A stretch of DNA of 52,587 bases from Corynebacterium sp. (GTDB lineage Bacteria; Actinomycetota; Actinomycetes; Mycobacteriales; Mycobacteriaceae), in assembly GCF_030538285.1 (NCBI RefSeq), contig NZ_JAUNUG010000020.1:1-52587 (forward strand), read 5' to 3'. Shown in pieces: positions 26,624-36,287 of the stretch (the first letter of the stretch is position 1; the number at the start of each line of letters is the position of its first letter). Made by a program: the position numbers and the translations under genes. Under the pieces are notes generated by a model, which did not search any database, had not been told where the DNA came from, and saw only the letters and a program-made list of their open reading frames with translations.

Positions 26624-26638
26624 GTTCGCATATCGAAC
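26624..26638. promoter_or_regulatory. Likely PcaR operator before pcaH
   Basis: GTTCGCATATCGAAC is a GTTC-N7-GAAC palindrome with outer 5-bp arms GTTCG/CGAAC. It is 74-88 bp before the pcaH start. A separate half-site GGTTCACAC lies at 26604-26612 within the spacer. Confidence 0.65.
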
Positions 26639-26877
26639 TCGAGCTGCCTGAATGAAACGGCGCTGGCCAGCGGGTTTGGGGACATGTCACGAGCCAGGGG
26701 TTAGTTAGGGGTGTGCGCCAGGGATTCAGGGACAGCGGCTACGGTGTGGACCTTGCAAGTGTTACCCCCATCACCCCCGCGCCACACATATGACCCGCGA
26801 CATACCTACGATCGGACACAACCACTCTCCGGAGTGCCCACACAGTTGACTGACATTCTCGCCTTAAAGGAGGCCCC

Positions 26878-27159
26878 ATGATCCGCAAGACCCTCGCCGT
26901 CGCCGCCACCACCGCCCTCATCATGGGCGGCACCACCGCCACCGCGAACGCCCAGTCCGCCGCCCCGTACCCGAGCTCGCTCGTCCCGATCGACGCCGGC
27001 ATCGTCCAGGCTGTCCAGGACTTCACCCAGGCACCGGCCGACCAGGTGCACGCCGCCCTGCAGATCGGCGCCGCCTGGGCCATCTGGTCCATCGGCTCCT
27101 CCGTCCTCGGCGGCGGCTCCTCCGTCCTCGGCGCCGGTTCCGCGGCACTGTCCTCCTAA
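26878..27159 (+). CDS. Small secreted protein of unknown function
   Basis: A 93-residue precursor. A basic start (MIRKT), a hydrophobic stretch and ATANA-QS predict a signal peptide cut near residue 25, leaving about 68 residues. The mature part is Ala/Gly/Ser-rich with an amphipathic middle (VQAVQDFTQAPADQVHAALQ) and a glycine-serine tail, and has no cysteine. Very strong AAAGGAGG ribosome-binding site and a sharp terminator suggest high, stand-alone expression. Corynebacterial outer-membrane porins are also tiny, so a pore or envelope role for aromatic uptake is possible, but I recognise no family. Confidence 0.75.
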   Translation: MIRKTLAVAATTALIMGGTTATANAQSAAPYPSSLVPIDAGIVQAVQDFTQAPADQVHAALQIGAAWAIWSIGSSVLGGGSSVLGAGSAALSS

Positions 27160-27172
27160 ACCCCCCAGACCA

Positions 27173-27209
27173 CTCCCCGCCCACCCGTTCTCTCGGGGCG
27201 GGGAGTTTT
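27173..27209 (+). terminator. Terminator of the small secreted protein gene
   Basis: CTCCCCGCCC (27173-27182) pairs with GGGCGGGGAG (27196-27205), followed by TTTTC. Confidence 0.85.
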
Positions 27210-27266
27210 CACGTGCGCTGAATAAAATACCGGGAATTGTATGCACCTCGCGTAACCTCACCGTCC

Positions 27267-28580
27267 GTGGATATCCGGCACCTCATCGACACCAGCCGCA
27301 TGAGCACCTACCAATGGTTCATCATCGGGCTGGCCAGCTTCCTCAACGCCCTCGACGGCTACGACCTCGTCGCCATGGCGTTCACCTCCTCGGCAGTCTC
27401 CGAGGAATTCGCCCTCAGCGGCGCACCCCTCGGCTGGCTCCTGTCGGCCGCCCTCATCGGCATCGGCCTTGGCTCACTATTTCTGGCCCCACTGGCCGAC
27501 CGCTACGGGCGCCGCACCCTCATCCTCGCCGCCCTCGCCATAGACCTCCTCGGCCTGACCATGTCAGCCTTCGCCGACTCCTTCACCGAACTACTCATCT
27601 GGCGAGTAGTCACCGGTATCGGCGTCGGCGGCATCCTCGCGTGCGTGACCGTGGTGGTCTCCGAGTTCACCAACCTCCGCTTCCGCGGCCTGGCGATCTC
27701 CATCTACTCCGCCGGATACGGCCTCGGCGCCTCCCTCTGTGGAGTGCTCGCCGCCCAGCTCATCCCCGAGCACGGCTGGCGCTCCATCTTCGCCATCGGC
27801 GCGGCCCTCACCGCCGCCTCCCTGGTGCTCACCTTCTTCACCCTCCCCGAATCCGTCGACTACCTGCGCGGACGCGGGCAGGAAGACAAGGTGCGCGCCG
27901 TCGCACGCCGCATCGGCATCAGGGAAGGGTTTGAGGTGGGTGAGGTGGGCGTCGATAAGCAATCCGCCACCATCGCGGAACTCTTCCGCGGACCCCTGCG
28001 CGCCACCACCATCAAACTGTGGATCGCGTTCTCGCTGATCACCGCCGGTTTCCAATTCGCCAACCAATGGACCCCGAAGCTACTCACCGAGTACGGGCTC
28101 TCCGCCCAGCAGGGCATCATCGGCGGCATTATGCTGTCGTTCGGCGGCACCCTCGGCTCGCTGCTGTTCGGCTCCCTGACCACGCGTATCGACTCCCGCC
28201 GCGTCCTCACCATCTTCACCCTCCTCTCCGCCATCGTGCTCGTCGCCTTCGTCACCGCCGCCACCTGGCCGACCTTGATGTTCGCCCTCGGCGTGGGCGT
28301 CGGCATGCTGCTCAACGGCTGCATCACCGGCATGTACACCGTCACCCCGCAGGCCTACCCCGCTCGTCTGCGCACCACCGGCGTCGGCTCCGCCATCGGC
28401 ATCGCCCGCGGTGGCGCGGTGCTCGCCCCGATCATCGTCGGCTACCTTCTCGACGCCGGCTGGTCCCCCACCGCCCTCTACTCCGCCGCCGCCGTCGTCG
28501 TGGGTGTGACGGCATTCGTGCTTGTCGGCGTGCGCGAGTACACCGCGCCCGTGGTGCAGCGGGAGGGCGCGCGGGTCTAG
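27267..28580 (+). CDS. MFS aromatic acid:H+ symporter, BenK/PcaK type
   Basis: 437 residues, about 12 transmembrane helices, AAHS family: FLNALDGYDLVAMAF in helix 1 and LADRYGRRTLIL in loop 2-3. It probably imports benzoate, given the flanking cat and ben operons; in C. glutamicum benK lies beyond benR instead. I prefer GTG 27267, since the VDIRHLIDTSR segment matches the conserved N-terminal stretch of AAHS transporters; ATG 27300 and TTG 27237 are alternatives. A TAACCT hexamer ends 8 bp before the GTG and no ribosome-binding site is seen, so the transcript may be leaderless. It is convergent with catC. Confidence 0.86.
   Translation: MDIRHLIDTSRMSTYQWFIIGLASFLNALDGYDLVAMAFTSSAVSEEFALSGAPLGWLLSAALIGIGLGSLFLAPLADRYGRRTLILAALAIDLLGLTMSAFADSFTELLIWRVVTGIGVGGILACVTVVVSEFTNLRFRGLAISIYSAGYGLGASLCGVLAAQLIPEHGWRSIFAIGAALTAASLVLTFFTLPESVDYLRGRGQEDKVRAVARRIGIREGFEVGEVGVDKQSATIAELFRGPLRATTIKLWIAFSLITAGFQFANQWTPKLLTEYGLSAQQGIIGGIMLSFGGTLGSLLFGSLTTRIDSRRVLTIFTLLSAIVLVAFVTAATWPTLMFALGVGVGMLLNGCITGMYTVTPQAYPARLRTTGVGSAIGIARGGAVLAPIIVGYLLDAGWSPTALYSAAAVVVGVTAFVLVGVREYTAPVVQREGARV
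27948..27960 (+). repeat. Dispersed 13-mer, perfect copy 4 (inside the MFS gene)
   Basis: Sense orientation, encoding ..GVDK.. in the central cytoplasmic loop of the transporter. Confidence 0.9.
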
Positions 28581-28586
28581 GCGGAG

Positions 28587-28699
28587 CGCCCGGCGCTCCC
28601 ACTCTTACAGGGGCTTTGAGTAGTTACCTGTGGTTTGAACCACCGGTAAGTACGCAAAGCCCCTGTAACTTCTGTGACTAGCTCACTCCCCCACGAGCG
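28587..28699. repeat. 113-bp direct repeat, copy A
   Basis: Identical to 28783-28895 except for one base (T/C). It contains a 64-nt hairpin (28605-28668) whose outer arms TTACAGGGGCTTTG and CAAAGCCCCTGTAA pair perfectly, with a nearly complete inner stem (TTACCTGTGGTT / AACCACCGGTAA). Its right end repeats the last 17 bp of catC out of context. Confidence 0.95.
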
Positions 28700-28782
28700 C
28701 GGTGGGATCTGGGAGGCGCGCGGTGGCGAGACGTTCTTTGTGTATCGCTGTCTATTTTGTGTACCGCTGTTTATCCCCCGCC

Positions 28783-28895
28783 CGCCCGGCGCTCCCACTC
28801 TTACAGGGGCCTTGAGTAGTTACCTGTGGTTTGAACCACCGGTAAGTACGCAAAGCCCCTGTAACTTCTGTGACTAGCTCACTCCCCCACGAGCG
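28783..28895. repeat. 113-bp direct repeat, copy B, overlapping the catC 3' end
   Basis: Second copy, 196 bp downstream of copy A. Its hairpin (28801-28864) carries one mismatch in the outer stem (GGGGCCTTG). Positions 28879-28895 are the final codons and stop of catC. As a hairpin between convergent genes it probably works as a bidirectional terminator. Confidence 0.95.
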
Positions 28896-29115
28896 GCTCC
28901 ACGCTCACCTGCAGCCACGGGTGCAGCGGGAGGGCTGCCACCAGGGTGTGGGGGTCGGGGGCCTCGATTAGCGCGACCCATGTCAGCCCGCCCGGGACCC
29001 GCCACACATCACCCGGCCACTCCGACAGCAGGTCGCGGGTGCGCTGGATGAGGTCGGCGCGGACCTCCGGATCCATGTCGAGGGGGAGGTCGGCGAGAAG
29101 TCGGATGAGCCACAT
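28879..29115 (-). CDS. catC: Muconolactone delta-isomerase, short form
   Basis: 78 residues that align with muconolactone isomerase: LPLDM near the start, then EWPGDVWRV and LVAALPLHPWLQVSVEPL. It converts muconolactone to 3-oxoadipate enol-lactone. Typical CatC is 92-97 residues; here the segment before EWPG is shortened and the usual end after EPL is replaced by VGE-stop, exactly where the 113-bp repeat begins. The active form is a decamer, so whether the short chain works is open. ATG start 29113-29115, 23 bp after catB. Confidence 0.8.
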   Translation of the reverse strand: MWLIRLLADLPLDMDPEVRADLIQRTRDLLSEWPGDVWRVPGGLTWVALIEAPDPHTLVAALPLHPWLQVSVEPLVGE

Positions 29116-29138
29116 GGAGGCCACGATAGCGGGAGGAC

Positions 29139-30260
29139 CTAATCCCGGGTGAAGTGGTTGATCTTGTCCCAGTCGGGCTCCAGGCCCAGGCCCGGGCCCT
29201 CGGGGAGCGTAACGACACCGTCGGCGTAGACGAGGTCTTCGGTGGTGTAGGACTCGCGCAGCAGCATCGGGCCGAAGAGCTCCGAGCCGTAGGAGATCGC
29301 CTTGGTGGAGCAGGCGAAGTGCAGCGACGCGGCGGTGCCGAAGGGGCCCTCCAGGGAGGTAGCGCCGTGGCAGGCCAGGCCGGCGGCCTCGGCGATCGCG
29401 GCGGTCTTCTTCGATTCCAGCAGGCCACCGAGCTTGGTGGTCTTCACGGCGATGACGTCGGCGGCTTCCTCGCGGACGACGGCCAGGGCATCGGCCGGGG
29501 AGCACACGGACTCATCGGCCATGACGGGCACGCCGATGCGGCGGGTGATCTCGCGGAGGGTGGCCAGGTCGTGGGCCGGGGTGGGCTGTTCGAAGAGTTC
29601 GACGCCGGCGTCGGCAAGCACGGGCAGGTACTTCAGGGAGGTGATGCGGTCCCAGCGGGCGTTGACGTCGATGCGCAGGCCGACCTTGCCGTCGAGCTCG
29701 CGGGCCAGCTCGGCGATGCGCGCGGTGTCCACAGCCGGGTCACCCGAGCCCATCTTGAGCTTGAAGGAGGTGTGGCCGTGGGAGGCGATGCGTTCCTCGA
29801 TCTCATTGACGGCCTCCTCCAGCGGCAGGACGCCGAGTGCCCAGGTGACCTCGATGTCGTCGCGGACGCGGCCGCCGAGGAGGTCGCGGACGGGGATGCC
29901 CAGGGCGCGGGCCCAGGCGTCGTGCATGGCGATGTCGCAGGCGGCCTTGGCGAAGCGCATGTTGGCCACCGAGCGCTCGAAGTCGGCCATGATGCCGGCA
30001 AGGTCGCTGACGGGGCGGCCGACCATGATGGGGGCGAGGTTGCCGTCGATGATGACCTTCATGGTCTCGGCGTTCTCGCCTCCCCACCAGGCGCCACCGG
30101 GGACGACACCTTCACCGAAGCCGGTGACCCCACCCTCGAGGACGACGGAGACGAGCAGGATCGGCTGGGCGGTGGCGGTGTAGGTGGCGAAGCCGTGGGG
30201 GCGGAAGAGGGGGACGTCGAGAAGCCGGGTCTCAACTTTGGCGATAGTCAGATCAGACAA
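29139..30260 (-). CDS. catB: Muconate cycloisomerase
   Basis: 373 residues, enolase superfamily. Catalytic KxK at K167/K169 (FKLKMG), metal ligands D198 (IDVNARW), E224 (FEQP) and D249 (MADES), and K273 on the opposite face are all present. It lactonises cis,cis-muconate to muconolactone. The start is TTG at 30260 with AAGGAG upstream. A 71-bp gap to catA carries a strong hairpin. Confidence 0.94.
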   Translation of the reverse strand: MSDLTIAKVETRLLDVPLFRPHGFATYTATAQPILLVSVVLEGGVTGFGEGVVPGGAWWGGENAETMKVIIDGNLAPIMVGRPVSDLAGIMADFERSVANMRFAKAACDIAMHDAWARALGIPVRDLLGGRVRDDIEVTWALGVLPLEEAVNEIEERIASHGHTSFKLKMGSGDPAVDTARIAELARELDGKVGLRIDVNARWDRITSLKYLPVLADAGVELFEQPTPAHDLATLREITRRIGVPVMADESVCSPADALAVVREEAADVIAVKTTKLGGLLESKKTAAIAEAAGLACHGATSLEGPFGTAASLHFACSTKAISYGSELFGPMLLRESYTTEDLVYADGVVTLPEGPGLGLEPDWDKINHFTRD

Positions 30261-30287
30261 GGGGGTTACTCCTTATATACGGGGAAA

Positions 30288-30316
30288 GGCCCCACGCCCG
30301 TGACGGGAGTGGGGCC
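30288..30316 (-). terminator. Intercistronic hairpin between catA and catB
   Basis: GGCCCCAC (30288-30295) pairs with GTGGGGCC (30309-30316), with an inner CCCGT/ACGGG-type extension. On the minus strand TTTCC follows. It may be a partial terminator or an mRNA-processing and stability element that lowers catB/catC relative to catA. Confidence 0.55.
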
Positions 30317-30331
30317 GGTTCAAGGAAAAGT

Positions 30332-31830
<1,499 letters not shown>

Positions 31831-33312
31831 ATGACCACCACCACCCGCGAGATCCTCTCCCGCGCACTGGAAAACCGCCCCGAAGAGGGCATCGTCCGCG
31901 TCAACCGCGAGATCTTCACCGACCAGGAGATCTTCGACCTCGAGATGAAGTACATCTTCGAGGGCAACTGGATCTTCCTCGCCCACGAGTCCCAGATCCC
32001 CAACGTCGGCGACTACTTCACCACCAACATCGGCCGCCAGCCCGTCGTCATCACCCGCGGCAAGGACGGCGAGCTCAACTGCCTCATCAACGCCTGCTCC
32101 CACCGCGGCGCGATGCTGTGCCGCAAGAAGGTCGACAATCGCACCACCCTGACCTGCCCCTTCCACGGCTGGACCTTCTCCAACGACGGCACCCTGCTCA
32201 AGGTCAAGGATGAAAAGGACGGCGGCTACCCGGAGCAGTTCAACACCGACGGCTCCCACAACCTGCGGCGCGTGCCCAAGTTCGAGTCCTACCGCGGCTT
32301 CCTCTTCGGCTCCCTCAACGACGACGTCGTCCCGCTCGAGGAGCACCTGGGCGATGCCCGCGTCATCCTCGACATGCTCGTCGACCAGTCCCCCGAGGGC
32401 CTCGAGGTGCTCAAGGGCACCTCCACCTACACCTTCGACGGCAACTGGAAGCTCCAGGCCGAGAACGGCGCCGACGGCTACCACGTCTCCTCCACCCACT
32501 GGAACTACGCGGCCACCACCTCCCGCCGCAACACCGGTGAGTCCAAGAACGAGACCAAGGCCATGGACGCCGGCAAGTGGGGCGAGCAGGGCGGCGGCTA
32601 CTTCTCCTTCCCCAACGGCCACCTCGTCCTGTGGTCTGACTGGGCCAACCCGGAGGACCGCCCCATGTACGACCGCCTCGATGAGCTCAAGGAGCTGCAC
32701 GGCGAGGCCCGCGGCAACTTCATGGTCGGCGCCTCCCGCAACCTGTGCCTGTACCCGAACGTCTACATCATGGACCAGTTCTCCACCCAGATCCGCCGCC
32801 TCGAGCCGATCTCCGTGGACCAGACCGAGGTCTCCATCTGGTGCATCGCCCCCAAGGGCGAGTCCGACAAGTCCCGCGCGGCCCGCATCCGCCAGTACGA
32901 GGACTTCTTCAACGCCACCGGCATGGCCACCCCGGATGACCTGGAGGAGTTCCGCTCCTGCCAGAAGACCTACCAGGCCTCCTCCTTCCCGTGGAACGAC
33001 ATGACCCGTGGTCTGCACCAGCAGGTGGAGGGCCTCAACGAGAAGGCCGAGGAGCTGGGCCTGACCTCCGTGCTCTCCTCCGGTGCCAAGACCGAGGACG
33101 AGGGCCTCTACCCCATCCAGCACGCCTACTGGGAGAACGTCATGGAGGCCGCTGTCGAGGCCGAGGAGACGAACGCCGACTCCAAGCACGTCATCGACGA
33201 CCGCGCCTCCGCGCAGGCGACCGCCGAGTTCGCCAAGGCCCGCGCCGCCGCCCGCCTGGCCTCCAAGGGCGATGCTCCTGCTGCTCGCCGTCGTCGCCGC
33301 ACCCGCGCCTAA
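31831..33312 (+). CDS. benA: Benzoate 1,2-dioxygenase large (alpha) subunit
   Basis: A 493-residue ring-hydroxylating dioxygenase. The Rieske 2Fe-2S ligands are C89, H91, C109 and H112 (CSHRG... CPFHGW), and the mononuclear iron site follows in ENGADGYHVSSTHWNY. With BenB and BenC it converts benzoate to the cis-diol. I chose the ATG at 31831 over an upstream in-frame ATG at 31786 because conservation starts there. The C-terminus carries an Arg-rich tail (ARRRRRTRA). Confidence 0.95.
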   Translation: MTTTTREILSRALENRPEEGIVRVNREIFTDQEIFDLEMKYIFEGNWIFLAHESQIPNVGDYFTTNIGRQPVVITRGKDGELNCLINACSHRGAMLCRKKVDNRTTLTCPFHGWTFSNDGTLLKVKDEKDGGYPEQFNTDGSHNLRRVPKFESYRGFLFGSLNDDVVPLEEHLGDARVILDMLVDQSPEGLEVLKGTSTYTFDGNWKLQAENGADGYHVSSTHWNYAATTSRRNTGESKNETKAMDAGKWGEQGGGYFSFPNGHLVLWSDWANPEDRPMYDRLDELKELHGEARGNFMVGASRNLCLYPNVYIMDQFSTQIRRLEPISVDQTEVSIWCIAPKGESDKSRAARIRQYEDFFNATGMATPDDLEEFRSCQKTYQASSFPWNDMTRGLHQQVEGLNEKAEELGLTSVLSSGAKTEDEGLYPIQHAYWENVMEAAVEAEETNADSKHVIDDRASAQATAEFAKARAAARLASKGDAPAARRRRRTRA

Positions 33313-33345
33313 CCCCACCCCCCACCACCTGAGAAGGAGCACATC

Positions 33346-33852
33346 ATGACCACCGCCATCGCCGAGATCACCCGCACCGAGATCGAAGATTTCATCTTCT
33401 ACGAGAACCGCCTGCTCGACGACCGCAAGTTCGAGGAGTGGCTCGAGCTCTACCGCGAGGACGCCGAGTACTGGATGCCGGCCTGGGATGTCGACGACAC
33501 CCTCACCACCGACCCGCAGCGCGAGATCTCCCTGATCTATTACCCGAACCGCGGCGGCCTCGAGGACCGCGTGTTCCGTATCCGCACCGAGCGTTCCTCC
33601 GCCACCTCCATCCCGGAGCCGCGCACCGGCCACTACGCCTCCAACGTGGAGATCCTCGAGCGTCGCGAAGGTGAGGTGGATGTCCGTTACAACTGGATCT
33701 CTTACTACTTCCGCTACAACACCACCGACCACTACTTCGGCACCACCTGGCTGACCCTGGATGTCACCGGGGAGACCCCGAAGATCGCCAAGAAGAAGAT
33801 CGTCCTGAAGAACGACTTCATCCACCACGTCGTCGACATCTACCAGGTCTAA
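33346..33852 (+). CDS. benB: Benzoate 1,2-dioxygenase small (beta) subunit
   Basis: 168 residues, the cone-shaped beta subunit of ring-hydroxylating dioxygenases (NTF2-like fold). The conserved FIFYENRLLDDRKFEEWLEL start and YWMPAWDVD are typical. It supports hexamer assembly and has no metal. Strong GAAGGAGCAC ribosome-binding site before the ATG. Confidence 0.94.
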   Translation: MTTAIAEITRTEIEDFIFYENRLLDDRKFEEWLELYREDAEYWMPAWDVDDTLTTDPQREISLIYYPNRGGLEDRVFRIRTERSSATSIPEPRTGHYASNVEILERREGEVDVRYNWISYYFRYNTTDHYFGTTWLTLDVTGETPKIAKKKIVLKNDFIHHVVDIYQV

Positions 33853-33863
33853 GGAAGCTGACC

Positions 33864-35423
33864 ATGACCCACCAGATTGCCCTGGCCTTCGAGGACGGCA
33901 TCACCCGTTTCATCGAATGCGAGGAAGACCAGACCGTTGCGGACGCCGCATACCAGGCCCGCATCAACATCCCGTTCGACTGCCGTGACGGCGCCTGCGG
34001 CACCTGCAAGTCCTTCTGCGAGTCCGGCGACTACGACGAGGGCGAGTACATCGAGGACGCCCTGAGCGAGGACGAGGCCGCCGAGGGCTACATCCTCACG
34101 TGCCAGACCAAGCCTTTCACCGACATGGTCGTGCAGATCGCCACCACCTCCGTGCTGGCCAAGACCGGCGCCTCCACCCTCGTGGGCACCATCACCGAGC
34201 TGGAGCGCCTGTCCGAGTCGACCGTGAAGTTCGCCGTGCAGATCGAGGACCGCAAGTCCCTGAACTACCTGCCCGGCCAGTACATGAACATCTCGCCGCC
34301 GAACTCGGATTTCCACCGCTCCTACTCGTTCTCCTCCGGCCCCTCCGAGGACATCGTCACCTTCCTGGTCAAGCTCACCCGCGGTGGGCTCATGTCCGAA
34401 TACCTCACGGATACCGCGAAGGTCGGCGACCGCCTCAACCTCACCGGCCCGATGGGCTCGTTCTTCCTGCGCGAGCCGGTCAACCCGATCCTGCTGCTGG
34501 CCGGCGGCACCGGCCTGGCCCCGATTATGTCGATCCTGGAGAAGTTGGCTGAGGACGAGCTTCTCGACGTCCCCGTCCGCCTCATCTACGGCGCCACCTT
34601 CGACCACGACATCGTGGAGCTGGAGAAGATCGAGTCCTTCAAGGATCGTCTGCCGGACTTCGACTACTTCACCGTGGTCTCCGACCCGGAGTCCGACAAC
34701 GAGCGCAAGGGCTATGTCACCCAGCACATGACCGAGGAGCACCTGCACGACGGTGAGGCCGACGTCTACCTCTGCGGCCCGCCGCCGATGGTCGAGGCCG
34801 TGCGCACCTTCCTCAATGACCAGGAGAACCCGCCGCAGAACTTCTACTACGAGAAGTTCTCCTCGGCGGCCGGCACCACCGGTGACTCCACTGTCACCGC
34901 CGATGTGGCCACCACGGACACCTCCGCGTCGGTCACCATTTCCGCCCCGGGTGTGGAGACCGGCCAGGTCCACCGCCTGGACGACGACGCCCGCTCCATC
35001 TTCGACGCCCGCATGGCGCTCGAGCTCGGTGTGGTCACGCTCGTCGCCGACATCCTCGACGAGGAGGACTTCACCGCCTTCCGCGAGCTGGCGGAGAAGG
35101 CCAACTCCTACATCGACGGCGAGAAGCTCACCGACGTTGCCGGCTACGTGGAGGCGAACAACGCCTACCACGAGTTCCTCTTCCAGCGCTCGGGCAACGA
35201 CGCCATGCTCCAGGCCTACCGCACCCTCGACGTGCCGAAGGTCATGGGCCGCGAGCTGGAGGACGCCGGCTTCATGCACGCCGACATCGCCGACGAGCAC
35301 GTGCAGATCATCGACGCCCTCGAGGCGAAGGATCTGGGCCGCGTCCGCGAGCTGCTGCGCGCCCACAACGATCACGCCGTCCACACCATGGACCAGGCCG
35401 TGGCCGCGAAGGCTAGCGTATGA
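33864..35423 (+). CDS. benC: Benzoate dioxygenase reductase fused to a C-terminal FCD domain
   Basis: 519 residues, far longer than the roughly 340 of classical BenC. Residues 1-95 are a plant-type 2Fe-2S ferredoxin (C40, C45, C48, C80), 105-335 an FAD/NAD oxidoreductase (FHRSYSFSS; GGTGLAPIMSILE; CGPPPMVEA). After a Thr/Ser/Ala-rich linker, residues about 373-510 are a helical domain that fits the FCD ligand-binding domain of GntR regulators, with candidate metal ligands H436, H479 and H501 and the SGN and EHVQIIDAL motifs. The reductase part passes NADH electrons to BenAB. The FCD part could sense a pathway acid. The stop overlaps the benD start. Confidence 0.93.
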   Translation: MTHQIALAFEDGITRFIECEEDQTVADAAYQARINIPFDCRDGACGTCKSFCESGDYDEGEYIEDALSEDEAAEGYILTCQTKPFTDMVVQIATTSVLAKTGASTLVGTITELERLSESTVKFAVQIEDRKSLNYLPGQYMNISPPNSDFHRSYSFSSGPSEDIVTFLVKLTRGGLMSEYLTDTAKVGDRLNLTGPMGSFFLREPVNPILLLAGGTGLAPIMSILEKLAEDELLDVPVRLIYGATFDHDIVELEKIESFKDRLPDFDYFTVVSDPESDNERKGYVTQHMTEEHLHDGEADVYLCGPPPMVEAVRTFLNDQENPPQNFYYEKFSSAAGTTGDSTVTADVATTDTSASVTISAPGVETGQVHRLDDDARSIFDARMALELGVVTLVADILDEEDFTAFRELAEKANSYIDGEKLTDVAGYVEANNAYHEFLFQRSGNDAMLQAYRTLDVPKVMGRELEDAGFMHADIADEHVQIIDALEAKDLGRVRELLRAHNDHAVHTMDQAVAAKASV

Positions 35424-36247
35424 TGCCCGAAGGTGAGGGGATCACCGGTCCCCCGGCACTGATCACCGCCGAGCGCTTCGCCGGCCAGAACGTTCTGGTC
35501 ACGGGTGCTGCGCAAGGCATCGGCCAGGCTGTCGCCCACCGCATCGCCTACGAGGGTGGCTCCCTCTTCCTCGTCGACCGCTCCGAACTCGTCCACGAGG
35601 TCGCGGCGGACCTGGCGAAGGAGACCGGGGCAACCGTCGGGTCCGCGACAGCGGACCTGGAAACCTGGCAGGGCGCTGCGGACATGGTGGAGGCGGGCGT
35701 CGATAAGCTCGGGAGCCTCGACGTCGTCATCAACAACGTCGGCGGCACCATCTGGGCCAAGCCCTACGAGCACTACGCTCCGGAGGAGATCGAGGCCGAG
35801 ATCCGCCGCTCGCTGTTCACCACCTTGTGGTCGGTGCGCGCGGAACTGCCCGCCCTTATCGACGCCGGCGGCGGCACCATCGTCAACGTCTCCTCCGTGG
35901 CCACCCGCGGCGTCAACCGCGTGCCCTATGCGGCAGCGAAGGGCGGGGTCAACGCCCTGGTCTCCGCGTTGGCGCTGGAGGCGGCGGAGAAGAACGTCCG
36001 CGTCGTCGCCACCGCCCCCGGCGGCACCCTCGCCCCGGCCCGCAAGGTCCAGCGCGGACCGGGTCCGGAAGGTGAGCAGGCGAAGGAGTGGTACCAGCAG
36101 ATCGTCGACCAGACGATCGAGTCCTCCCTGTTCAAACGCTACGGCACCCTGGCCGAGCAGGCCGCGCCGATCGTGTTCCTGGCTTCGCGTGAAGCCAGCT
36201 ACATCACCGGCACCGTCCTGCCCGTCGCCGGTGGCGACCAGGGATAA
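35420..36247 (+). CDS. benD: cis-1,2-dihydroxycyclohexa-3,5-diene-1-carboxylate dehydrogenase
   Basis: A 275-residue short-chain dehydrogenase that oxidises and decarboxylates benzoate diol to catechol with NAD+. Cofactor motif TGAAQGIG (28-35), NNVGG, and catalytic Y170/K174 (YAAAK) are present. The ATG at 35420 overlaps the benC stop (ATGA). The first 20 residues are an extra N-terminal stretch; an in-frame second ATG directly follows the first. Confidence 0.93.
   Translation: MMPEGEGITGPPALITAERFAGQNVLVTGAAQGIGQAVAHRIAYEGGSLFLVDRSELVHEVAADLAKETGATVGSATADLETWQGAADMVEAGVDKLGSLDVVINNVGGTIWAKPYEHYAPEEIEAEIRRSLFTTLWSVRAELPALIDAGGGTIVNVSSVATRGVNRVPYAAAKGGVNALVSALALEAAEKNVRVVATAPGGTLAPARKVQRGPGPEGEQAKEWYQQIVDQTIESSLFKRYGTLAEQAAPIVFLASREASYITGTVLPVAGGDQG
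35696..35708 (+). repeat. Dispersed 13-mer, perfect copy 6 (inside benD)
   Basis: Sense, encoding EAGVDKLGS in benD. A 12 of 13 copy in the opposite orientation lies at 35854-35866, encoding ALIDAG. Confidence 0.9.
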
Positions 36248-36287
36248 AACAGGGTTCGCCCGCACCAGCACGACTAAAGTAGGAACA

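Larger units (their letters stand above)
26551..26877. other. pcaH / small secreted protein divergent intergenic region
   Basis: 327 bp with no gene. The left part carries the pcaH promoter and operator. The right part should hold the promoter of the small exported protein; TACGAT at 26808-26813 is a candidate -10, but I see no convincing -35. A PcaO site is expected here but cannot be placed by eye. Confidence 0.6.

Noticed and set aside
28577-28877. Short open frames within the MFS-catC spacer
   Set aside because: They run through the duplicated hairpins and end in similar tails only because of the repeat.
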